Source: Nocardia farcinica (GTDB lineage: Bacteria > Actinomycetota > Actinomycetes > Mycobacteriales > Mycobacteriaceae). From it: DNA of 64,000 bases. Position numbers and translations under genes: made by a program. How positions within the stretch are numbered: the stretch's first letter is position 1; every line of letters starts with the position of its first letter. Positions 50,879 to 58,940 of the stretch are shown here, one piece after another. The stretch covers positions 1,922,001-1,986,000 of the forward strand of contig NZ_LN868938.1 of the NCBI RefSeq assembly GCF_001182745.1, in the 5' to 3' direction. Below the pieces are notes generated by a model, which searched no databases, had not been told where the DNA came from, and saw only the letters and a list, made by a program, of their open reading frames with translations.

Positions 50879-52243
50879 CTACGTCGTGGCCGACGGAGCG
50901 GTGTCGGCGGGCTCCCGGACCGGAGGCTGTTCTCCGTTGGGCCCGAACACCATTCCGCGTTTCCACGCCCCGCGTTCGAACAGTCGTTGCAGCGGTGTGG
51001 CGAGCACGGTGGTGACGGTGGTCATCAGGGCCAGCACGGTGTAGAGCGCGGGGGTGATCAGCCCACTGGACAGGCCGATGCCGAGCAGGACCAGTTCCAT
51101 CAATCCGCGGGCGTTGGCGAGGGCGCCCATCGCTCCCGCCTCCCGCCAGCCCATGCCCTGTGCGCGCGCGACCAGCCCGACCGCGCCGAACTTGCTCGCG
51201 AACGACACCACCAGCACCAGCGCGGTGACCGCGAGCACGTTCGGTGTGAAGATCAGGCTCAGCTCGGTGCTGAGGCCGGTGTGGATGAAGAAGGCGGGCA
51301 GCAGCAGATACGCCACCAGCGGCTCGAAGGCGCGGCGCAGCCCGGCCAGCAGCTCACCGCGGGGCATCACGACCCCGGCGACGAACGCGCCGAGCACCGA
51401 GTGGATGCCGACGAAGTCGGTGAACGCCGCCGCGGCCAGGACCACGAGCAGCACCGCCACCACGGGCGCCACCGGGAGCCCGCCGGTGGTCTCGTGGTCG
51501 CCGCGCCGAGGTGTCCAGGTCTCCAGCCGGGTCAGCAAACGACGGCCCGCGGTTGCCATGACGGCCAGATACAGCGCCCCACCGGCCAGCGCCAGGTACG
51601 CACCACCCGCGGAGTCCTGCGCGGTGGCCACGACGACGGCCAGCAGCAGCCACGCGCACAGGTCGTCCACGGCCGCGCAGGCCAGCGCCATGGTGCCGAG
51701 CCGGGTGCCGGTCAGCCCCGAGTCGTGGACGATCCAGGCCAGGATCGGGAACGCGGTGACCGCGACGGCCGCCGCCAGAAACAACGCGCCCTGCCAGGGC
51801 GAGACCGCGTCGGTGAAGTAGCCGCCCGCACCGACCAGCCACCAGCCGACCGACCCGCCGAGCACCATCGGCACCAGCACGCCGGTGGCCGAGGTGAGCC
51901 CGGCCTGGCGCAGATGGCCGCCGAGGATGGCGCGATCGAACGATGCGCCGACCAGGAACATGTACAGCACCAGCCCGAGCTGGCCGACGACCTGGATGGC
52001 CGTGGCGTTCGGATGCGGGACGGTGACGCCGTCGAGCACCACGTCGGTCGGGAAGAGCCGCTGCTGGAGCTCCGGCCACGCCGCGCCGAGCAGCGAGGGC
52101 CCGAGCAGGAACCCGGCGATCATGATCGCGACCACCTGCACCTGGCCGAGCCTGCGCAGCACCGGCCACAGCAACCGGTAGGCCAGCAGGATCACGACCA
52201 GTTGCAGGAAGAACAGCGTCGAGATCGCCAACGGTGAAGGCAT
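50879..52243 (-). CDS. Cation/proton antiporter (CPA2, KefB/NapA-like)
   Basis: A 454-residue membrane protein with about 12-13 helices. Family landmarks are 'VAIMIAGFLLGPSLLG' (about 38-53), 'GLVLYMFLVGASFD' (about 88), the substrate-site region 'LACAAVDDLCAWLLLAVV' (about 185-202, two Asp as in electrogenic antiporters) and 'GALANARGLMELVLLGIGL' (about 372-390). There is no C-terminal KTN domain, so nucleotide gating is unlikely. It is expected to exchange Na+ or K+ for H+. It stands alone, upstream of the halogenase operon on the map and on the same strand. Confidence 0.9.
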   Translation of the reverse strand: MPSPLAISTLFFLQLVVILLAYRLLWPVLRRLGQVQVVAIMIAGFLLGPSLLGAAWPELQQRLFPTDVVLDGVTVPHPNATAIQVVGQLGLVLYMFLVGASFDRAILGGHLRQAGLTSATGVLVPMVLGGSVGWWLVGAGGYFTDAVSPWQGALFLAAAVAVTAFPILAWIVHDSGLTGTRLGTMALACAAVDDLCAWLLLAVVVATAQDSAGGAYLALAGGALYLAVMATAGRRLLTRLETWTPRRGDHETTGGLPVAPVVAVLLVVLAAAAFTDFVGIHSVLGAFVAGVVMPRGELLAGLRRAFEPLVAYLLLPAFFIHTGLSTELSLIFTPNVLAVTALVLVVSFASKFGAVGLVARAQGMGWREAGAMGALANARGLMELVLLGIGLSSGLITPALYTVLALMTTVTTVLATPLQRLFERGAWKRGMVFGPNGEQPPVREPADTAPSATT

Positions 52244-52285
52244 GCGTGACTCCCGAACATCAGGGACGAGACCCGGCCCCGGGTG

Positions 52286-52804
52286 TCAGGACCGGGGCTC
52301 GAGCAGGTGATCCGGCGGAACGAGGTCGGGATCGAAGGACTCCCGGACGAAGCACAGCGGCCGGTCCTGCACCACCATGAGGTAGCTGCGGGCCGCGCAC
52401 GGCCGTCCGTCCGGCCACCGCCGCAGACCCGCCCACAGGATGCGCCTGCGCTGGGCGACGCCGCGGGCGATCAGTCCCGCGCCGATGGGCACCCGCACGT
52501 CGTCGAGGCCGGTCGCCGCGGCCGGGCCGCGCACCGCGACGACGTGGTTCACCGAGGCCAGGCGCTGGTCGGCGGTGACCAGCGCCGAGCGCCGCAGCAG
52601 CACACGCTCGGCGCCGGGCACCCGCAGCGCGTCGGTGACGTGCTCGGGCAGCCGCCGCGCAGGCACCTCGATCTGGCGGCGCACCCGCACCAGCAGCGGA
52701 GCGCCGAGGATCGCCTCCAACGACGACATGGTGAAGCCGTCGCCGGCCAGCAGCACCCGGGTGAGCGGGTCGGCGAAACCGGCGATGGCGCCGGCCGCGC
52801 TCAC
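52286..52804 (-). CDS. Chorismate lyase family protein (UbiC/XanB2-like)
   Basis: A 172-residue protein matching the chorismate pyruvate-lyase fold: 'FADPLTRVLLAGDGFTMSSLEAILGAPLLVRVRRQ', 'ERVLLRRSALVTADQRLASVNHVVA', 'VPIGAGLIARGVAQRRRILWAGLRRWP' and 'LCFVRESFDPDLVPPDHLL' near the end. The central Arg and the late Glu ('RES', 'PDLVP') correspond to substrate-binding residues. It would release 4-hydroxybenzoate (or 3-hydroxybenzoate) from chorismate. GTG start overlaps the halogenase stop (GTGA), so the two enzymes are made together. Confidence 0.82.
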   Translation of the reverse strand: MSAAGAIAGFADPLTRVLLAGDGFTMSSLEAILGAPLLVRVRRQIEVPARRLPEHVTDALRVPGAERVLLRRSALVTADQRLASVNHVVAVRGPAAATGLDDVRVPIGAGLIARGVAQRRRILWAGLRRWPDGRPCAARSYLMVVQDRPLCFVRESFDPDLVPPDHLLEPRS

Positions 52805-54279
52805 CGCCCGGCCACACCCGCCGCTTTGGGCGGGATGACCGGCCGTGCGACCGCCGCGATCTCCTCGGCGGTGCGCGGGCGCCCGGTGAGGCCCAACACC
52901 GGTTCGGTGGTGATCCGCACGCCGTCCATCACCGTGTCGGCCAGTGGGTCGCGCCAGTGGTCCCAGACCACGGACATGTCCAGGTGCCCCATGTATTCGA
53001 GGTTGGCCGACTCGTCGTGCAGGCGTTCGGCTTCGGCGACGATGGCCTGGGTCGAGGTGCGCTGCTGCGAGCCCGCGGACTCCTCGACATCGGTCAGGCC
53101 GGCCATGATCCGGGTGAACGACACCTCCGGGGTGTCGCCCTCGTGCACCTCGGTGAGCTTTGCGGCGTGCGCGAAGTACTCCTCGGAGCCGATGTACTGC
53201 TCGTACATCCGCGACACCAGCACCAGGAACCGCGAGTACGCCCGGCGGGCGGTGTGCTCGTAGAAGGCCAGCGCGTCCTGCTCGCTCATCTCGCCGCGCA
53301 GACTCGTGGCGATGGCGGCCGCGGCGACGAGTCCCCCGTAGGTCGCCAGGTGCACACCGGTGGACAGCAGCGGGTCGAGGAAGGCCGCGGCGTCGCCGAC
53401 GATGACGTAGCCGGGCCCGGCGAAGCGGTCCGACACGTACGAGTAGTCCTGCTCGGCCCGCACCTCGGCGACCTGCTCGGCGCCCGCGAGCAGCTCGCTC
53501 ATGGCCTTGCTCGCGGCGATCGTGTCGCGGTAATAGGTGTCACGGCCCTTGGTGCGCAGTGCCTCGCCCGCCGTGCGCGCCGAGATCACGTAGCCGACGC
53601 TGAACCGGCCGTCGGACAACGGGATGTGCCAGAACCAGCCGCCCTCGGGCGTGGAGACGACGTTGATCGCGCCCTCGGGACTGTCCGGATGCAGATGGGC
53701 GCCGCGCCAGTACGACCAGACGGCGACGTTGCGAAACGCCGGGTGCTGCCTGCGCATCCCGAATCGCCGGTTGGCCAGCAGGCCGTAGCGTCCCGAGGCG
53801 TCGACGAGGAAATCGCAGGGGATGGTGCGGATCTCGTCCTCCCCGGCGGCTTTCCACTCCACCGCCACCGGGCGGTCGCCCTCGAACACGACGTCGGTGA
53901 CGGTCGCGCCTTCGATCACGGTGGCGCCCTGCTCGGCGGCGTTGCGCAGCAGGATCTCGTCGAAGGCGGCGCGCTCGACCTGATAGGACCAGGCTTCGGC
54001 ATCCACCAACTGCGACCAGTCCAGTAGCCAGTTGTCGTCCTGCCACTGGAAATAGCCGCCGCGCTTGATCTGGAAGCCGTGCGCGGCGACCTTGTCGTAC
54101 GCCCCCGACAGACGCAACGTGGACAGGCAGGAGGCCAGCAGCGATTCACCGATGTGATAGCGCGGGAACCGATCCCGTTCCAGCAAGGTCACCCGGATAC
54201 CCGCCCGGGCGAGCAGGGCGGCGGTGGTGGACCCGCCCGGCCCTCCACCGACGACGACGACGTGCGGATTGTTCCCCAT
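52801..54279 (-). CDS. FAD-dependent halogenase-type monooxygenase
   Basis: A 492-residue flavoprotein. FAD motif 'VVVVGGGPGGSTTAALLARAG' (about 7-27), 'RDRFPRYHIGESLL' (about 34-47), 'GFQIKRGGYFQW' with a Lys (about 67-78) at the position of the halogenases' catalytic lysine, the halogenase signature W-x-W-x-I-P in 'GGWFWHIPLSDG' (about 225), and 'IVGDAAAFLDPLLSTGVHLA' (about 300). These mark FADH2-dependent halogenases of phenolic or carrier-bound substrates. ATG at 54279 has GGGAGAG upstream. With the chorismate lyase it would make a halogenated hydroxybenzoate (inference). No flavin reductase gene is adjacent. Confidence 0.85.
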   Translation of the reverse strand: MGNNPHVVVVGGGPGGSTTAALLARAGIRVTLLERDRFPRYHIGESLLASCLSTLRLSGAYDKVAAHGFQIKRGGYFQWQDDNWLLDWSQLVDAEAWSYQVERAAFDEILLRNAAEQGATVIEGATVTDVVFEGDRPVAVEWKAAGEDEIRTIPCDFLVDASGRYGLLANRRFGMRRQHPAFRNVAVWSYWRGAHLHPDSPEGAINVVSTPEGGWFWHIPLSDGRFSVGYVISARTAGEALRTKGRDTYYRDTIAASKAMSELLAGAEQVAEVRAEQDYSYVSDRFAGPGYVIVGDAAAFLDPLLSTGVHLATYGGLVAAAAIATSLRGEMSEQDALAFYEHTARRAYSRFLVLVSRMYEQYIGSEEYFAHAAKLTEVHEGDTPEVSFTRIMAGLTDVEESAGSQQRTSTQAIVAEAERLHDESANLEYMGHLDMSVVWDHWRDPLADTVMDGVRITTEPVLGLTGRPRTAEEIAAVARPVIPPKAAGVAGR

Positions 54280-54638
54280 AGCACTCTCCCTGACCTTGCC
54301 GACGAACGAACGTGCGCAGTCCACTTCCGGCCGCCGCGCTGCGCGGACCGCGCCGGAAACACCCCTTGCCACTCAGTAGCTGAGCGGTTTGCGCACGAGT
54401 AGAAGTGTAGCCATCCATACCGAAAGCTCAAGGCGTAGAACGCATTTGGTTGTGCATCTGCAAGCACACCGAAGGATAGCCGCGCGACAGCGCGAAACGC
54501 CCGGGCGCGAGCGGCGAGAGCACCGGCTCCGGCGTCGGACATCAGATTGTCGGCCGATCGAGGACACCCCCGTCGGCGTCATCGGCGCGCAGGAGCGGCG
54601 CACCGGAATCCTCGGTGTCGGATGAGCATCACCCCCGC
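54280..54638. other. Intergenic region with halogenase promoter
   Basis: 359 bp with lower GC than its surroundings and no credible gene. On the minus strand TTGAGC (54431-54426), 16 bp, then TACACT (54409-54404) make a plausible promoter about 125 bp upstream of the halogenase start. Nothing else is recognised. Confidence 0.5.
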
Positions 54639-55853
54639 TCACTCGCCTCCAGGGTACGGCCTCGGCCACGGCCGCACCGGCACATCACGGGGATCGGCGG
54701 TGGCTTCGCCGCGCCGCTCCCCGTGGAGTCGCGGCGGTGTAAAGCCGTGGACGACGGCCGCGCCGGCCGCCGCCACCGTGGCGGCCACCGCGCGCTCCGC
54801 GTCGGATACCGAGCACCGGCCCAGACCGCACGCGGTCGCCACACCGAACGCCGTGCGTCCCGCGCCCTCCTCGAACAGCGCCAGGGCGCGAACACTGTCG
54901 GGCTCCGACTGCGGCGACGCCACCCCGGCGATCAGCCGCCAGGCGGGATCGAGCCGCCGCAGCGGCGCATAGAAGCCGGGGTCGAGCGGCGCGGGCGCGG
55001 CGCCGTACGCGCACGGTACGTGGACGGCGGGCAGGCCGACCTCCCGCTGCGTCAGCAGCCGTCCGAGCCGGTCGAGCAGTCGCGCCGCGGGCGCGAGACT
55101 CCGTGGGGCCAGCAGGCTTTCGTGCTTGTAGTCGCCGTAGCACAGGTGCACGACCACCGCGGCGCCGAGCTCGTGCAGCCGCCCCAGCAGGTGCGCGAGC
55201 TGCCGGGCCACCGGCCCCGCGGCGGCCCATCCCAGGCCCAGCTCGTCGGCTTTGACGACGCTCAGCAGCGCGAACGGTGATTCCAGCTGCCACACCACGC
55301 GATCTCCGTAGCGTTCGGTGATCGTGGTGACCTCGCTCAGCGCCGCGTCGGTGAACACCGGCAGCTGCCGCAGAGCGGTCGCCAGCAGCGGTGCGCGGCG
55401 CAGGGCGCGGCCGACCGGAATCCCGGTGCCCACCGCCGCGCCCGCGAAGACGAACATCGCCAGATCCAGCGGATTGGGCAGGCTGATCTGCAATTTGGTG
55501 CCCGCGAGTTCCGGGCGGCGCGCCCGCACCGCGTCGAAGGCCGCCACCACCTGCCCGATCCGCTCCACCCGATCCATCGCGACGTGCCGGGGCTCCAGCC
55601 GGGCGCCGGGTTTCAGCCCGTAGCTGGGAAAGTCGCCGTAGTCGTCGTACCCGCCCGGCCGGACCACCGTGAGGACGTCGGTGTGACGGGCACGGTCGAG
55701 GAGATAGCCGAGGATCCAGTCCGGATCGAGGTCGCACGGCAGCGCGGTCACCGGCCGTCCCGCGCTGTGGTCGGCGAACCAGTCGAGGACGGCGGCATCG
55801 CCGGTGGTCAGTTCGGCGGGCAGACTGCCGACGTGATGCACGTATCTGGTCAT
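54639..55853 (-). CDS. MetE C-terminal/UROD-like protein
   Basis: A 404-residue TIM-barrel protein of the cobalamin-independent methionine synthase C-domain superfamily. It shows 'HHVGSLP' at the start (family H-x-G-S-x-P), 'LKPGARLEPRHVAMDRVERIGQVVAAFDAV', 'TKLQISLPNPLDLAMFVF', 'LCYGDYKHES' with a candidate metal Cys, and 'GVATACGLGRCS' near 370 as the second Cys site. The MetE N-terminal domain is absent. A methyltransfer or related thiol chemistry is likely; the substrate is unknown. ATG at 55853 is preceded by GGAGG. It has a long, structured leader. Confidence 0.72.
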   Translation of the reverse strand: MTRYVHHVGSLPAELTTGDAAVLDWFADHSAGRPVTALPCDLDPDWILGYLLDRARHTDVLTVVRPGGYDDYGDFPSYGLKPGARLEPRHVAMDRVERIGQVVAAFDAVRARRPELAGTKLQISLPNPLDLAMFVFAGAAVGTGIPVGRALRRAPLLATALRQLPVFTDAALSEVTTITERYGDRVVWQLESPFALLSVVKADELGLGWAAAGPVARQLAHLLGRLHELGAAVVVHLCYGDYKHESLLAPRSLAPAARLLDRLGRLLTQREVGLPAVHVPCAYGAAPAPLDPGFYAPLRRLDPAWRLIAGVASPQSEPDSVRALALFEEGAGRTAFGVATACGLGRCSVSDAERAVAATVAAAGAAVVHGFTPPRLHGERRGEATADPRDVPVRPWPRPYPGGE

Positions 55854-56169
55854 GCGTGTCCTCCATATCCGCTGCACACTCCCCCACCATCATCGCAACG
55901 GCAGCCGAAACGCACTGCCGGGAACGCGAATTCGCAATCTCGGCCACAGAACCGTTGACACCGAGCGGATTTCCGTGCTCCGCAGCGGCCGAACCGCCAC
56001 GAGGCGACGCGGGACAGGGGGCGGTGGACAGCCGGGTACGGCCCGGGCGGAGTCCGCACCGACCGCACTCCCGATGTGAACCAGCTAACATTCAGCACCG
56101 AATCGCGATAGGGTATGCGCATCCGGCGATACGTACCGCTCACGCGGGTACTCGAGAACGGAGGAACCG
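55854..56169. other. Intergenic leader of the MetE-like gene and promoter of the His-rich gene
   Basis: 316 bp without a gene. On the minus strand it is rich in inverted repeats (for example GGAGT/ACTCC and the near-palindrome GCCCGGGCCGTACCCGGC around 56020-56060) in an order faintly like a cobalamin riboswitch. On the plus strand TAGGGT at 56109-56114 may be the -10 of the His-rich gene, whose ribosome binding site is GGAGG at 56160-56164. Confidence 0.4.
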
Positions 56170-56469
56170 ATGACCGCTGCCGCGCACCAGGAGCACACCG
56201 ATCACGGCCACGTCCACGGCGAGGGCTGCGGACACGTGGCCTTCCCGCACGCCGACCACATCGACTACGCCCACGACGGACACATCCACCGCGCCCACGA
56301 CGGCCACTTCGACGAGTGCGAACCCACCGGTCACCGCACCCACGAGGCCCACGACCACCGGCACGGCGAGGGCTGCGGTCACGTCGCGGTCCCGCACGGC
56401 GACCACGTCGACTATCTGCACGACGGCTGCCGCCACGCCGCCCACGACGACCACTACGACGAACACTGA
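56170..56469 (+). CDS. Histidine-rich metal-binding protein with internal duplication
   Basis: A 99-residue acidic protein containing about 25 His. It is two tandem copies of one motif: 'HGEGCGHVAFPHADHIDYAHDG' (about 16-37) and 'HGEGCGHVAVPHGDHVDYLHDG' (about 65-86), each followed by an HxxHDxH(F/Y)DE tail. The repeated CGH and DH elements suggest binding of zinc, nickel or cobalt, as a store or chaperone in the cytoplasm. There is no signal peptide or membrane helix. GGAGG lies before the ATG. Similar small proteins are common in actinobacteria and unstudied (recollection). Confidence 0.85.
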   Translation: MTAAAHQEHTDHGHVHGEGCGHVAFPHADHIDYAHDGHIHRAHDGHFDECEPTGHRTHEAHDHRHGEGCGHVAVPHGDHVDYLHDGCRHAAHDDHYDEH

Positions 56470-56484
56470 TCGCTCGCCGAGCGC

Positions 56485-56514
56485 GCGCGCGGGCCGCCCG
56501 GCCGGCCCGCGCGC
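56485..56514. terminator. Bidirectional terminator hairpin
   Basis: GCGCGCGGGCCG and its complement form a 12-bp stem around a 6-base loop between the convergent His-rich and tetR genes. Confidence 0.65.
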
Positions 56515-56559
56515 ACCCGCGCACGACTCCGGCCGGGCGCTCCCTCGCGCGGCGCGGCG

Positions 56560-57147
56560 CTACCGGCCCAGCAATCCCTCGGCGAGCGCGCGACCGAGGC
56601 GCAGCGGCTCCACCGAGTGCTCGAGCTTGGAGCCCGCGAGCGCGCCGTCGTAGATCAGCTGGATGCGCCGGGCCAGCTCGTCCGGCTCCGCCGCGCCACA
56701 CTCGGCCAGCAGGGCGGTGAGGGTCGCACGGACCCACCGGCGGTGCTCGATCACCGGCGCGAGCGCCTGCTCGGGAAACTCGGTCGCCGCATTGGCGTAT
56801 TGACAGCCACGGAAGCCCTTGCCCGGCGCGGAGGCCAGCGCGAGATCGAAGAAGGCCAGCACCCGGTCGGCCGGGTCGGCGAGGTCGGCCACCGCCGCGT
56901 GCCACCGCTCGCGGTCGCGGTGGTCCAGGTGCTCGAGATAGGCGAGCACCAGCCCGTCCTTGGATCCGTAGCTGGAGTACAGGCTGGCCCGCGCCACCCC
57001 CGCCTCGGCGAGCACCCGGTCGATCCCCACCGCCCGGATGCCGTGTCGGGCGAACAACGTGGTGGCGGTGTCGAGCAGGCGTTGCGCGGGACTCGGCCTG
57101 GTCCGTCGGTCCGCGCTCGTCGCCACGGTTTCGGTCGACGTGGTCAC
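56560..57147 (-). CDS. TetR-family regulator divergent from the sulfur operon
   Basis: A 195-residue TetR protein: helix-turn-helix 'GIRAVGIDRVLAEAGVARASLYSSYGSKDGLVLAYLEHLDHRDRERW' (about 34-80), and a C-terminal domain with 'GKGFRGCQYANAATEFP' typical of the TetR_C group that includes AcuR/YxaF-like proteins with a Cys. GTG at 57147 is used; TATCGT ends 6 bp before it, so the transcript may be leaderless. A palindrome covers its own -35 and that of the divergent operon. Confidence 0.87.
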   Translation of the reverse strand: MTTSTETVATSADRRTRPSPAQRLLDTATTLFARHGIRAVGIDRVLAEAGVARASLYSSYGSKDGLVLAYLEHLDHRDRERWHAAVADLADPADRVLAFFDLALASAPGKGFRGCQYANAATEFPEQALAPVIEHRRWVRATLTALLAECGAAEPDELARRIQLIYDGALAGSKLEHSVEPLRLGRALAEGLLGR

Positions 57148-57174
57148 CGCTCCACGATAACGCACCCCGCCCGG

Positions 57175-57194
57175 TAGACAGACCGGTCTATCTG
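57175..57194. promoter_or_regulatory. TetR operator overlapping two divergent -35 elements
   Basis: TAGACAGACCGGTCTATCTG has 16 of 20 symmetric positions around an AGACCGGTCT core. On the plus strand TAGACA (57175-57180) and TAGGGT (57199-57204) form a promoter whose predicted start is the GTG of the leader peptide. On the minus strand TCTGTC and TATCGT place the start at the tetR GTG. Binding would block both. Confidence 0.75.
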
Positions 57195-57210
57195 TGTTTA
57201 GGGTGGGGGC

Positions 57211-57291
57211 GTGACCCGCAGCCTCCTCACCCGCCGCCTGCACGTGGACCTCGTGCGCGTGGCCGGCGCAGGCTGTCCCGCCACACGCTGA
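57211..57291 (+). CDS. Sulfur-operon leader peptide (26 aa)
   Basis: A GTG-initiated 26-codon frame beginning MTRSLLTRRLHVDLVRV and ending A-G-A-G-C-P-A-T-R. This closely matches the actinobacterial leader-peptide pattern (..TRRxHVDLxRVAxxxC..) found upstream of sulfate, cysteine and sulfonate genes, where ribosome behaviour at a Cys codon is thought to report cysteine supply. The single Cys codon (TGT) is at position 22. The promoter TAGGGT ends 6 bp before the GTG, so translation is probably leaderless. The leader stop lies 99 bp before the first structural gene. Confidence 0.82.
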   Translation: MTRSLLTRRLHVDLVRVAGAGCPATR

Positions 57292-57390
57292 CCGTCCATC
57301 GACGACGTCGCCTCCCGGTTCTCGCGCGCGGTTCGCCGAGGCCGGTTCCCCTTCGCACGCCAATCCTGTTTCTGTGAAAGGCATTTCCCC

Positions 57391-57909
57391 ATGTCGCTGT
57401 ACCTGTATGAACTCGTGCCCGCCATCGATCCCGGCAAAGCCGTCGACGAACTGGCCCGTCGTTTCGGCGAGGCGGGCGGTGAGCTGATCGAAGCCCAGGT
57501 GACCGGTGACGCCGGGCGGATCTTCGCGATCGCGGAGTTCGAGTCCTGTCGCGGGACCCGGCTCGAGCCCGACGGCGCACTCGGCGACATCGACGGACCG
57601 CACGAGGTCCGGCTCGTCGGTGCCGAACTGGCGCAGCTCAAGGCCGCCCGGCCGGCGGCGGGCTACCTGGTGGAGTGGGACATCCCCGCCGAGATCGACA
57701 TGGAGACCTACCTGGCGCGCAAGAAGGCCAACTCACCCAAGTACGCCGACGTGCCCGAGGTCGATTTCCTGCGCACCTACGTTCGCGAGGACATGGACAA
57801 GTGCCTGTGCTTCTACGACGCCCCCGACGAGGCGGCGGTGCGGCGGGCCCGCGCGGCCGTGAGCACCCCGGTCGACCGCCTGCACGCGCTCACGGACCCC
57901 AGGACATGA
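57391..57909 (+). CDS. DUF4242-type protein, first gene of sulfur operon
   Basis: A 172-residue protein with two ferredoxin-like halves: 'LYLYELVPAIDPGKAVDELARRFGEAGGELIEAQV' and, from about 90, 'YLVEWDIPAEIDMETYLARKKANSPKYADVPEVDFLRTYVREDMDKCLCFYDAPDEAAVRRARAA', the latter matching DUF4242 (some members bind nickel). 'DMDKCLCFYDAPDE' is the most conserved piece and carries two Cys. GAAAGG precedes the ATG. Its stop overlaps the next gene (ATGA). The function is unknown; context suggests a role in organosulfur use. Confidence 0.8.
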   Translation: MSLYLYELVPAIDPGKAVDELARRFGEAGGELIEAQVTGDAGRIFAIAEFESCRGTRLEPDGALGDIDGPHEVRLVGAELAQLKAARPAAGYLVEWDIPAEIDMETYLARKKANSPKYADVPEVDFLRTYVREDMDKCLCFYDAPDEAAVRRARAAVSTPVDRLHALTDPRT

Positions 57910-58940
57910 CCGCCGTGCTCACCGCCCGCACCGAAGCCGCGGCGTTCGTGCGCGACCGGGCCGCCGCCCTCGACCGCGGCGTAACCGACGTGCGCACCGA
58001 TCTCGCCGCACTCGGCGGCCTCGGTCTGCTCGGAATCGGATTGGGCGAGCGGGGAATCGGCGAGATCGTCGCGGTGATCGAGGACGTGGCGGCCGAGAGC
58101 CTGACCGTCGCGTTCTCGCTGTGGGCGCAGCGGATGACCATCGAGTACGTCGCCCGCGCCCCCGAGCCGGTGCGCAGGGCACATCTCGGTGGGCTGGTCA
58201 GCGGTCGCACCGTCGGCGTCACCGCCATGGCCGCGGCGCTCAAGCATCTGGCCGGGCTCGGTGAACTGCCGCTGGCGGGGGCCCGCGACGGCGACCGATA
58301 CCGGGTGACCGGGCCGATCGCCTGGGCGTCCAACGTGTTTCCCGACGCGCTGATCGTGTTTCCGTTCCGGGACGAACAGGGGTGCGGGCGCGTCGCCTGC
58401 ACCCGCGCCGACGCGGCCGGAGTCGAGGTGCGTCCCTGCCCGGAGCTGCTCGCCCTGGGCGCGACCGCCTCCACCTCGCTGCGGTTCACCGACGTGACGG
58501 TACCGGCGGCACAGTGCCTCACCGCGGATCTGCCCGCCTTCGGCGCCGCCATCCGGCCGACGTTCCTGCTGTTGCAGTCGGCGTTCTGCACCGGCATCGC
58601 CCGCACCGCGCTGGCCGAGTCCGCCGGGCTGCTCGACGGGATCGGCGCGCAGTTCCGGACCGATCACGACGCGCTGGCGACCCGGCACGCCGACGTGCGC
58701 GCCCGGCTGCACGACTATGCCGCCGATCCGGCCGTGCCCGACGGCGCGGCACTGCTCACGGTGCGCCTGGACGCGGCGCGCCTGGCCGTGGACGCGACCC
58801 GGCTCGAGTTCGCCCTTCGGGGCGGGGCCGGGTACGCGACCGCGGGCGCCACGAACCGGCGGTTCCGGGAAGCGGCCTTCCTGCCGATCCAATCTCCTTC
58901 GGAAGGGCAATTGCGATGGGAACTCTCGCGGTACAGGTGA
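57906..58940 (+). CDS. Acyl-CoA-dehydrogenase-fold flavoprotein (SfnB/DszC-like)
   Basis: A 344-residue protein with the acyl-CoA dehydrogenase fold but without its catalytic Glu and signature motifs: N-terminal helices to about 100, central barrel 'RYRVTGPIAWASNVFPDALIVFPFRDEQGCGRVAC' (about 129-164), and a C-terminal helical domain with 'GGAGYATAGATNRRFREAAFLPIQSPSEGQLRWELS'. Members of this fold used as FMNH2-dependent monooxygenases (DszC, SfnB) act on organosulfur compounds. The sulfur leader and adjacent sulfonate-type ABC genes support that reading (inference). It overlaps the ATPase gene by 25 bp. Confidence 0.78.
   Translation: MTAVLTARTEAAAFVRDRAAALDRGVTDVRTDLAALGGLGLLGIGLGERGIGEIVAVIEDVAAESLTVAFSLWAQRMTIEYVARAPEPVRRAHLGGLVSGRTVGVTAMAAALKHLAGLGELPLAGARDGDRYRVTGPIAWASNVFPDALIVFPFRDEQGCGRVACTRADAAGVEVRPCPELLALGATASTSLRFTDVTVPAAQCLTADLPAFGAAIRPTFLLLQSAFCTGIARTALAESAGLLDGIGAQFRTDHDALATRHADVRARLHDYAADPAVPDGAALLTVRLDAARLAVDATRLEFALRGGAGYATAGATNRRFREAAFLPIQSPSEGQLRWELSRYR

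Noticed and set aside
57292..57390. Classical attenuator stem-loop with T-run after the sulfur leader peptide
   Set aside because: No strong hairpin plus T-run is visible; control may instead act by Rho or by translation coupling.
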